From positions 1 through 50,678 of the forward strand of contig CAZNLT010000015.1 in NCBI GenBank assembly GCA_964573705.1: a stretch of 50,678 nucleotides of DNA, read 5' to 3'. Below are positions 23,749 through 30,588 of the stretch, piece by piece. How positions within the stretch are numbered: the first letter of the stretch is position 1; the number at the start of each line of letters is the position of its first letter. Made by a program: the position numbers and the translations under genes. Source of the DNA: JAABSQ01 sp964573705. GTDB lineage: Bacteria > Desulfobacterota > Desulfobacteria > Desulfobacterales > Desulfococcaceae. The notes below the pieces were generated by a model. The model did no database searches, was not told where the DNA came from, and saw only the letters and a program-made list of their open reading frames with translations.

Positions 23749-25076
23749 AGGGCATGCACCCCACCCCGCTGGAGAGCTGGATACAGGACCGGATTTCGGC
23801 TCCCCGCCTGGATGCCGATACCATTCACAACTACCAGCTTTCCAAACTCAGGGAAACCGTCGCCTTCGTTCGTCGGCACAGCACCTTTTATACCCGGCAT
23901 CTTTCGAACCGAACCGAAAATGACCTTGGAACCCTGGAAGATTTGCGGGAATTCCCTTTCACCACCGCGGCCCATCTCAGTCAGTGCGGGCTCGATTTTC
24001 TCTGCGTCTCCCAGGATGCGGTGGAACGGGTGGTGACATTGGAAACCTCCGGCACCACCGGGGGACCCAAACGCCTTTTCTTTACCAGGGAAGATCTGGA
24101 AAGGACGATCGATTTTTTCGCCCATGGAATGTCTGATTTCGTCAATCCGGGAGGCCGGGTTCTGATTCTTCTGCCGGGAGACAGACCCGACAGCGTGGGA
24201 GACCTTCTGGCCCGAGGAATCGATCGAATCGGCGCAGACGGGATCATTCACGGTCCGGTTCGGGACCCGGAAGCAGCCGTAAATGCGATTCAGAAGCACG
24301 ATGCCGAATGCATCATCGGCATTCCGGTTCAGGTGCTGGCGATGGCCCGGTCCGGCGGTCTCCTGGAAAAAGGCCGGTTGAAAAACGTGATCCTCACCAC
24401 CGATTACGTACCGAAGGCCATCGTTCAGGCCGTTGAATCGGCCTGGGGGTGCCGGGTTTTCAACCATTACGGCATGACCGAAACGGGATACGGCGGCGGG
24501 CTTGAATGTTCAGCCCGAACCGGGTATCATTTGCGTGAGGCGGATCTGTTTTTCGAAATCGTTGATCCCTTCACCGGTCGACCCAAGAACGACGGCGAAC
24601 TCGGGGAGGTGGTCTTCACCACACTGACCCGAATGGGAATGCCGCTGATTCGTTACCGAACCGGCGATCAGTCACGGTTTTTGCCCGGGCCGTGCGGTTG
24701 CGGGGCCCGGCTGAGCAAAATGACGCGGGTGCGGACCCGTCTGGCCAGAATCATCCACCTGACCGGCGGCGGCCGATTGACCCCTGCGGATCTGGATGAG
24801 GCCCTCTTTCCGATTTCGAATCTGCTCGACTACCGGGCCGAGCTGATGGGTGAGGCTTCCCGGGACCTGCTTCAGGTGGAGCTTCATCTGAACCGGGAGC
24901 GCCGACCGGATGCGGTGAATGCGGCCTACAGCCGTCTGCAGAGGGTTCCGGCGCTGGCCCAAGCTCTCTCAGCGGACCAATTGATACTATCTGTCAGTGA
25001 AGCCGAAAGTGAATGGCCGGTATCCGCCGGTACCGCCAAAAGACTCATTTCAGATCATAGGAAGCATATATCATGA
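23745..25076 (+). CDS. AMP-dependent CoA ligase-like protein (phenylacetate-CoA ligase family, DVU_1553 type)
   Basis: This 443-residue adenylate-forming enzyme has the phosphate-binding loop ETSGTTGGPKRLFFT, the A5 motif NHYGMTETGYGGGLEC, and IRYRTGDQSRFLPGPCGCG with cysteines of the kind seen in PaaK relatives. It would activate an acid with ATP and transfer it to CoA or another acceptor; the substrate is not known. In Desulfovibrio the orthologue sits in the same place in the MOP cluster, so the acid may relate to the aldehyde oxidoreductase product or to cofactor maturation. It overlaps both the radical SAM remnant and xdhC by 4 bp. Confidence 0.82.
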   Translation: MKGMHPTPLESWIQDRISAPRLDADTIHNYQLSKLRETVAFVRRHSTFYTRHLSNRTENDLGTLEDLREFPFTTAAHLSQCGLDFLCVSQDAVERVVTLETSGTTGGPKRLFFTREDLERTIDFFAHGMSDFVNPGGRVLILLPGDRPDSVGDLLARGIDRIGADGIIHGPVRDPEAAVNAIQKHDAECIIGIPVQVLAMARSGGLLEKGRLKNVILTTDYVPKAIVQAVESAWGCRVFNHYGMTETGYGGGLECSARTGYHLREADLFFEIVDPFTGRPKNDGELGEVVFTTLTRMGMPLIRYRTGDQSRFLPGPCGCGARLSKMTRVRTRLARIIHLTGGGRLTPADLDEALFPISNLLDYRAELMGEASRDLLQVELHLNRERRPDAVNAAYSRLQRVPALAQALSADQLILSVSEAESEWPVSAGTAKRLISDHRKHIS

Positions 25077-25906
25077 CCCAATTGGATGATCATATCCACC
25101 GTCTTCTGGAAAACGGCGAAGAACTGGTGCTTGCCACGGTTCTGAGCCACAAAGGATCCACACCCCGAACCGCCGGCACTCGAATGGTGATTCGCCGGGA
25201 CGGAACCATCCTCGGCACCATCGGCGGCGGCATTGTGGAAGCCCGGGTGATGGAGACCGCCCCCGAGGTCTTTGAAACCCGAGCCTCCGCCGAACGGTCC
25301 TTTGAGCTCACCCATCAGATCACCGACACCATGGACATGATCTGCGGGGGCCACATGAGCGTACGGCTGGAATACATCGCTCCCTCGCCGGTAAATATAG
25401 AAAAGTTCAAACAATTTTTCGAAGAATCCCGGCGCCTGCATAAAACCGCATTCCTGTTCGGGGCCGGTCATGTATCCCAACAACTGGCGAAGCTGACCCA
25501 TATGGTGGGATTCCGTACGGTAGTCCTGGATGACCGTGCGGAATTCGCCAATCGAGATCGCTTCCCAGAGATGGACAGGGTTCAGGTTCTGGAACGATTC
25601 GAAAACGCTTTTTCCGGCCTATCCGTGGATGCGACCTGCTTTATCGTAATCCTCACCCGAGGCCACAGCCATGATCGAACCGTACTGGCCCAGGCCCTCG
25701 GGACCAAAGCCGCCTACATCGGCATGATCGGCAGCCATCGTAAGCGGGACACCATCTACCGATCCCTTATGGAGGAGGGATTCACCAAAGCGGATCTGGA
25801 TCGGGTCCACTGCCCCATCGGGCTGGACATCGGCGGGGAAACCCCCGAGGAGATCGCCGTCAGCATTGTGGCGGAGATGATCGAGGTCCGTTCGGGGCTG
25901 AAATGA
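25073..25906 (+). CDS. XdhC/CoxI-family molybdenum cofactor maturation protein
   Basis: This 277-residue protein has the XdhC N-terminal domain (LATVLSHKGSTPRTAGTRMV, GTIGGGIVEARV, MICGGHMSV) and a C-terminal Rossmann domain (FLFGAGHVSQQLAKLTHMVG, VVLDDRAEFANRDRFP, ILTRGHSHDRTVLAQAL, IGMIGSHRKR). XdhC binds the Mo cofactor, protects it and supports sulfuration and insertion into xanthine dehydrogenase-family enzymes. Here it should serve the MOP-like protein at 18449. It is coupled by ATGA overlaps to the ligase and the NTP transferase. Nothing looks truncated. Confidence 0.9.
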   Translation: MTQLDDHIHRLLENGEELVLATVLSHKGSTPRTAGTRMVIRRDGTILGTIGGGIVEARVMETAPEVFETRASAERSFELTHQITDTMDMICGGHMSVRLEYIAPSPVNIEKFKQFFEESRRLHKTAFLFGAGHVSQQLAKLTHMVGFRTVVLDDRAEFANRDRFPEMDRVQVLERFENAFSGLSVDATCFIVILTRGHSHDRTVLAQALGTKAAYIGMIGSHRKRDTIYRSLMEEGFTKADLDRVHCPIGLDIGGETPEEIAVSIVAEMIEVRSGLK

Positions 25907-27069
25907 ATCGCCCCCGGATGACCGCCCTTATCCTCGCGGCGGGTTTTTCCTCTCGAATGGGGCGTTTCAAGCCGTTGCTGCCCCTGGGAGAGATCACTGT
26001 TCTGGAGCGGGTGGTCGGGATCTACCGGGAGGTCGGAATCGAAGAGATCGGGTGTGTGGTGGGCCACCGGCGGGAGAAACTCATCCCCCGGCTTCGAAAC
26101 CTCGGAGTGCGGCTGATTCGAAATGCTGTGTATAAAGAAGGAATGTTCTCTTCAGTCGTGGCCGGGATCGACAGCCTGCCTCCTGAAACGGAGTGCTTTT
26201 TTATCCATCCGGTGGACATTCCCCTGGTGCGGCCGTCCACCCTTGCCCGTCTCCTGAAGATCCGCGAAGAACACCCGCAGGCGATCCTCTTTCCGATTTT
26301 CGAGAAAGAAAGGGGCCATCCGCCCCTGATCCCTGACTGGTGCATTCACCAAATTCGTAATTGGAAGGGCGGGGGCGGATTGCGGGGATTCTTGACCCGG
26401 AACGAAGACTCATCCGTAAACGTCCCGGTCGCGGATCGATTCATCCACAAAGACATGGATACCTCCGAGGATTACCAGTTGTTGCTCGATGATCTGAAAA
26501 CCTATGAGTTCCCGGACTTTGAAGAATGCCGTACGCTGATGACGGAGATCCTGAAGGTGGATCATCGTATTCGGCGCCACTGCCGGGCGGTCACCGATAT
26601 CGCTCTGGGGCTGGGGGTCGCCCTGAACCGGGCGGGCGGTCGGGTGAATCTGCATCTGATCCGAGCTGCCGGACTGCTTCATGATGTAGCCAAGTCGACA
26701 CCGGACCATGCCCGGGCCGGCGCACGAATGCTGCATGACCTGGGATACCCCGCGGTGGCCGATGTCGTGGGGCAGCATATGGATGTGCGCCTTCGAAAGG
26801 ACGCACCCCCGTGCGAAGCCGAAATCATCTATCTGGCGGACAAACTGGTTCAGGGAGATCAGCGGGTAGACCTGGAAACGCGGTTCGAGCGAAAATTATC
26901 AAAATACGGGCATGACCCCGATGCACGCGCCGCCATCGCCCGCCGCAAAGCCGATGCCCTCAATATCCAGGACCGGATTCAAAACATCACCGGCAAGTCG
27001 GTCTCCGCCATCCTGGATGCAGCGTCACCCCTTTCGGAGCTCCATGATTTATCTTCTGCGGCACGGTGA
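25903..27069 (+). CDS. MobA-like nucleotidyltransferase fused to an HD phosphohydrolase domain (DVU_1551 type)
   Basis: This 388-residue two-domain protein starts with a MobA/MocA-type NTP transferase: TALILAAGFSSRMGRFKPLL, VVGHRREKLIPRL, FIHPVDIPLVRPSTLA and KERGHPPLIP (residues ~1-195). An HD domain follows (~205-350), with RHCRAVTDIALGLGVAL and GLLHDVAKSTPDHARAGARM, the metal-binding His-Asp pair. The first part probably makes the cytidine dinucleotide form of the pterin cofactor (MCD), the form used by MOP-type enzymes. The HD part may hydrolyse a phosphate ester or nucleotide. It overlaps xdhC by 4 bp and the next gene by 26 bp. Confidence 0.88.
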   Translation: MNRPRMTALILAAGFSSRMGRFKPLLPLGEITVLERVVGIYREVGIEEIGCVVGHRREKLIPRLRNLGVRLIRNAVYKEGMFSSVVAGIDSLPPETECFFIHPVDIPLVRPSTLARLLKIREEHPQAILFPIFEKERGHPPLIPDWCIHQIRNWKGGGGLRGFLTRNEDSSVNVPVADRFIHKDMDTSEDYQLLLDDLKTYEFPDFEECRTLMTEILKVDHRIRRHCRAVTDIALGLGVALNRAGGRVNLHLIRAAGLLHDVAKSTPDHARAGARMLHDLGYPAVADVVGQHMDVRLRKDAPPCEAEIIYLADKLVQGDQRVDLETRFERKLSKYGHDPDARAAIARRKADALNIQDRIQNITGKSVSAILDAASPLSELHDLSSAAR

Positions 27070-27679
27070 AATCGAATCCGACGGTGCCAAGCGATTTATC
27101 GGCCGAACCGATCCGCCCCTGAATGGACCGGGACGGAATCAGGCTCGATTCTGGCGGGATGCTTTTTCAGAAACCGCCTTTGCCGGGATCTTCTGCAGTG
27201 ACCTGCTCCGCAGCGCCGACACCGCCCGAATCATTTCCGAAAACCGGATAGAGAAGCCTCAGCCCTTGGCGGATTTGCGGGAAATCGATCTCGGAGAATG
27301 GGACGGCCTGGCCATGGCCGAAGTGCGGGAACTGCATCCGGCTGCATGGCGGAAACGGGGGGAAGAATTGGCCGCCTTTCGGCCGCCCGGCGGAGAAAGC
27401 TTCGGGGACCTTCAGGCACGGGTGCTTGGTGCATTCGATAGAATCGCTGAAAAAAACACGGGCGACGTTTTGATCGTCGCCCATGCGGGGGTGAATCGGG
27501 TCCTACTCTGCCGGGTTTTATCGATGGATCTCGCCCACCTGTTTCGACTGGGGCAGGACTATGCCTGCCTCAATCTCATTGATACGGCTCGGCGCCCCTT
27601 CCGGACGGCTCTCATGAACCTGTCCCCGGAAAAGGCGAGCGGATGGTTTGCTGACCGAATCAGACCGGACGCACCTTGA
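27044..27679 (+). CDS. Histidine phosphatase family protein (CobC/phosphoglycerate mutase-like)
   Basis: This 211-residue protein begins MIYLLRHGEIESDGAKRFIG with the catalytic RHG motif; the upstream in-frame extension overlaps the previous gene without similarity. Further motifs are FCSDLLRSADTARIIS, LREIDLGEWDGL and VAHAGVNRVLLCR with the second catalytic histidine. It is a phosphatase acting on a small phosphorylated metabolite or nucleotide, possibly an intermediate of cofactor work in this operon. It starts inside the end of the NTP transferase gene, so translation is coupled, and closes the operon. Its stop overlaps the convergent molybdoenzyme gene by 20 bp. Confidence 0.85.
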   Translation: MIYLLRHGEIESDGAKRFIGRTDPPLNGPGRNQARFWRDAFSETAFAGIFCSDLLRSADTARIISENRIEKPQPLADLREIDLGEWDGLAMAEVRELHPAAWRKRGEELAAFRPPGGESFGDLQARVLGAFDRIAEKNTGDVLIVAHAGVNRVLLCRVLSMDLAHLFRLGQDYACLNLIDTARRPFRTALMNLSPEKASGWFADRIRPDAP

Positions 27680-29744
27680 CGAAATGCTCTTGCAGGGCCA
27701 TGGCGCCGCCGGCCGGGTCCCACAAATCGAGACCGCCCTTCATGAATTTCTGGTCCGCCAACCCTTTGTGAAGCGCCCGGCTTTCCACCGGCAGGGTGTG
27801 GCCGAAGCCGTGGATCACGAAGACCGCCTCGGGATGGATGAAATCGGTCACCTTGGCCCGAATCTCCTCCGAGTAGCCGTTCTGGCTCACCTCCACCAGA
27901 CCGCCGTCGGAAATCTTGAGCTTTTCGGCCACTTTGGAATTGATCCAGAGAACGTTCTCGGGCATCTGCTCGAACAGCATGGCGTTGTTGACGGTGTGGC
28001 CCTGGGTGTGAAGGGCGCACCGGCCGAAGGTCAGGCGGAATTCGCCTTCTTCGGGCCGTTTCAGGCTTTCATAGGGCATCAGCGACGGAATGCCCTGTTT
28101 CTCCCAGGTATCGGAAATGATTTCGAGCTTCCCGCTGGAGGTCTTGAACTTGTGCTCCCGAACATCCTTGTATTTAGGGCCGTCCGCCAAAGGTACGATG
28201 CCGGTGGCCTCGAAGTCTTCGATTTTTACGCCGGTGCCTTCCAGCTGAAAATTCCAGAGGTCCTCGATGCGGTCGAAGGCCAACTGGTCCAGGCCCAACC
28301 GTTTTGCCAGTCCGGAAATGATCTCCCAGTCGGCCTTGGTATCGAACCGCGGTTCCACCGCCCGTTTGCGGACAAAAAAGTAGGGCTTGAGCGCGTTTTT
28401 GCAGGCGATCACCGTCTCCCGCTCGAGATAAGGGGATAAAGGCAGCACCACGTCCGAGTACCAGGCGGTATCCGACCAGGAAAAGGTGACCGACACCAGC
28501 AGATCGAGCTTGTCGAACATCTGCTTCAGCCGATCCGGATCGGGATATCCCATGAGCGGATCATGTCGATAGGCGATATAAGCCTTGATCGGATAGGGAT
28601 CTTCGGTCTCCATGGCCTTGAACATCAGATGGCCCAGTCCGGGTCCGGATTCGAGATGCGGATACAGCCAGCCGGCGCCGTCCACCCGCTTTTCTTCGGG
28701 TTTGGGGTACAGGTCCATCAGGGCGTTGAGCCCTTTGCGCCCCACATCCCCGGGCTTATTGACCAGGGGAAGCCCGCCTTTGGCCCCGATGGAGCCGAGA
28801 AGCGCATTGATGATGTAAATGGTTCGGCTGACGTAAAACGAGGTGCGGTATCGGGCGGTCATCCAGCCCGGATGCCAGAGCACCGCCGGTTTGGCCTTGG
28901 CCAGTTCCCGAACGAACTGCTTCAGCTCTCCGGCCGGTACACCGGTCTCTTTTTCGGCCCATTCGGGGGTATAGTTTTTGACGAAATCCCGAAGCTTGTC
29001 CAAGTCCGCGATCACCGCATTGGCATAATCGGCATCATAGAGTTTTTCATTCAAGAGTTCATGGATGACCGCCAGGTTGAAGGCGTAATCGGTGCCGGGC
29101 CGAATCATGAAAAACCGGTCGGCCTTGGCCGCGGAGACATTCGCCCGAATGTCGATGACGGTCAGCTTGCACCCCTTTTCCATGGCGTCCATGAGGTTGT
29201 TGACCTCCTGAACATTGATCGACTCGAAAATATTGCGAAGCTGGAGCACCACATGCCTGGCGTTTTTAAGGTCGTAGGAAACCGATTTTCTGCCCGCACC
29301 CATCACCGAAATGGCGGCGTGCTGGACATTTCTGGCGCAGGAGGTATCGTGATTGCAGTAATTGGGGGAGCCCAGCCCTTTCAGAAAGGCCCGGTGAGGA
29401 TCACGGAAGGGACCGCCGCGGTCCGACAAGCCGATGCTTCGGGCGCCGTATTGGTCGATCACGCCCTTGAGCCGGTCGGCCACATAATCGAAAGCTTCAT
29501 CCCAACTGACGGTGCGCCACTTGCCCTCTCCCCGTTCACCTTCCCGAATCATAGGGGCTTGGGGCCGCTCCGAATCCTTGATCAGGGCGTTGCCGGCGGC
29601 GCCCCGGGGGCAGACAGCCCCTTTCATGGCCGGAACGTGGGGGTTGCCTCTCAGAAAAACCACTTCTCCATTGACCACCTCCGCCTCGATCGGGCAACGA
29701 ACCGTACACATGCCGCAAATGCTGTAGATCTTATCGCTGTTCAT
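27660..29744 (-). CDS. Molybdopterin oxidoreductase, thiosulfate/polysulfide reductase (PhsA/PsrA)-like catalytic subunit
   Basis: This 694-residue DMSO-reductase-family enzyme starts MNSDKIYSICGMCTVRCPIE; RBS AGGAG lies upstream. The [4Fe-4S] motif is C-x2-C-x3-C-x27-C (CGMCTVRC...GAVCPRG). The metal ligand is a cysteine in NHDTSCARN, as in PhsA, PsrA and related enzymes. The rest shows bis-PGD binding blocks (WKDTAWYS-like SWSDTAWYSDVVLPLSPYLE, RCALHTQGHT). There is no Tat signal peptide, although PhsA/PsrA are normally exported, so it is predicted cytoplasmic. No Fe-S (B) or membrane (C) subunit is beside it. A decayed fmdE-family gene precedes it by 31 bp. The substrate could be a sulfur compound or something else entirely. 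Confidence 0.85.
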   Translation of the reverse strand: MNSDKIYSICGMCTVRCPIEAEVVNGEVVFLRGNPHVPAMKGAVCPRGAAGNALIKDSERPQAPMIREGERGEGKWRTVSWDEAFDYVADRLKGVIDQYGARSIGLSDRGGPFRDPHRAFLKGLGSPNYCNHDTSCARNVQHAAISVMGAGRKSVSYDLKNARHVVLQLRNIFESINVQEVNNLMDAMEKGCKLTVIDIRANVSAAKADRFFMIRPGTDYAFNLAVIHELLNEKLYDADYANAVIADLDKLRDFVKNYTPEWAEKETGVPAGELKQFVRELAKAKPAVLWHPGWMTARYRTSFYVSRTIYIINALLGSIGAKGGLPLVNKPGDVGRKGLNALMDLYPKPEEKRVDGAGWLYPHLESGPGLGHLMFKAMETEDPYPIKAYIAYRHDPLMGYPDPDRLKQMFDKLDLLVSVTFSWSDTAWYSDVVLPLSPYLERETVIACKNALKPYFFVRKRAVEPRFDTKADWEIISGLAKRLGLDQLAFDRIEDLWNFQLEGTGVKIEDFEATGIVPLADGPKYKDVREHKFKTSSGKLEIISDTWEKQGIPSLMPYESLKRPEEGEFRLTFGRCALHTQGHTVNNAMLFEQMPENVLWINSKVAEKLKISDGGLVEVSQNGYSEEIRAKVTDFIHPEAVFVIHGFGHTLPVESRALHKGLADQKFMKGGLDLWDPAGGAMALQEHFVKVRPV

Positions 29745-29775
29745 TTCGCTTTTCTCCTGTATTGATATAAAACAC

Positions 29776-30095
29776 TTAATCCTCCGGATTACCGGATGCC
29801 AGCCGTTGAAGCGGAACCACCTTCAGCCACACCCGTTGCCGATGGTGCAAAGGGTGAGCAACTGTATCGCATCGGACGGGCAGTTGCCGGTTTCACAAAT
29901 CACATCGAAGAGAATCTCCCGAAAAATCCGGCTCTATGCGACCTCTACCATTTTCCCGGCGATCAGAAGACCCGGTGCCAGATTCCAGTGGAATTACCGG
30001 ACGATATCCAGATATTCTTCGAAAACCTAGGCGGTTCCCGAATGGATATGACACCGAATTTCGACATCCGAACCGGCCGCACTCGATCGATTCAT
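29776..30095 (-). pseudogene. Decayed FmdE-family gene
   Basis: Reading the minus strand from ATG 30095 gives FEEYLDIVR-*-FHWNLAPGLLIAGKMVEVA and, after another stop, EILFDVICETGNC then DAIQLLTLCTIGNG; a 2-bp insertion then shifts the frame, after which WLKVVPLQRLA continues to TAA at 29776. The FHxHLAPGLxxGxKM and DAIQxxTxCTxGNG blocks are the signatures of the formylmethanofuran dehydrogenase subunit E family. At least three in-frame stops (two TAG, one TAA) and the frameshift rule out a working gene. FmdE-family proteins in sulfate reducers accompany molybdenum or tungsten enzymes, which fits the intact molybdoenzyme gene 31 bp downstream. Confidence 0.78.
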
Positions 30096-30588
30096 GGATA
30101 AGGACCTTTAAGAAGTATTGCAAGGAATTTTCGTGATTATAAGAGATTTCATTTGCCTTTATAGACAATCATTATATCGTGGAGGAGATAAAGTCAATAA
30201 GCGCTTATTCAACTTAAAAAATACCTCTTCTTATCGTGGCCATGTTCACCTAACAAAAAATGCCAATCTGACGTCAATTTTTTGTAAAATTTATCACAAA
30301 AAAGAAGGTTGGTAAATCTCCGTATTCTTTCGAACAACCTTTTTAGGCGTTTCAATCCTTCTTTTTCCTGCAGGACGCTAATCCGTAAACATCAATTGGC
30401 ATTATAATTGCTTTATCCCATTATAAACCCCCAAGAATGGTGGCGATTCTTGGAACTTCTTCTCCAAAAAAAACTTTTTTCCTTCTTGGGAACACCTTTT
30501 TATAATGAGTTTAATCTAATCCACCAAATGAGTACGAAGAAAATGTAAAATCCACTGAACCCCTTTACCTTAATTTGAGAGGAGAGAA
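30096..30588. other. AT-rich intergenic region upstream of the C10 protease
   Basis: This stretch of about 490 bp has no recognisable gene. It contains a perfect 8-bp inverted repeat, CCAAGAAT-N7-ATTCTTGG, at 30431-30453, about 135 bp before the protease start, which could be an operator or a leader hairpin. A GAGAGGAG ribosome-binding site lies at the end. I tested it by eye for a cyclic-di-GMP riboswitch and saw none. Confidence 0.5.

Noticed and set aside
30340..30588. Cyclic-di-GMP or other riboswitch upstream of the C10 protease
   Set aside because: A palindrome is present, but none of the conserved GEMM-type sequence blocks can be found.
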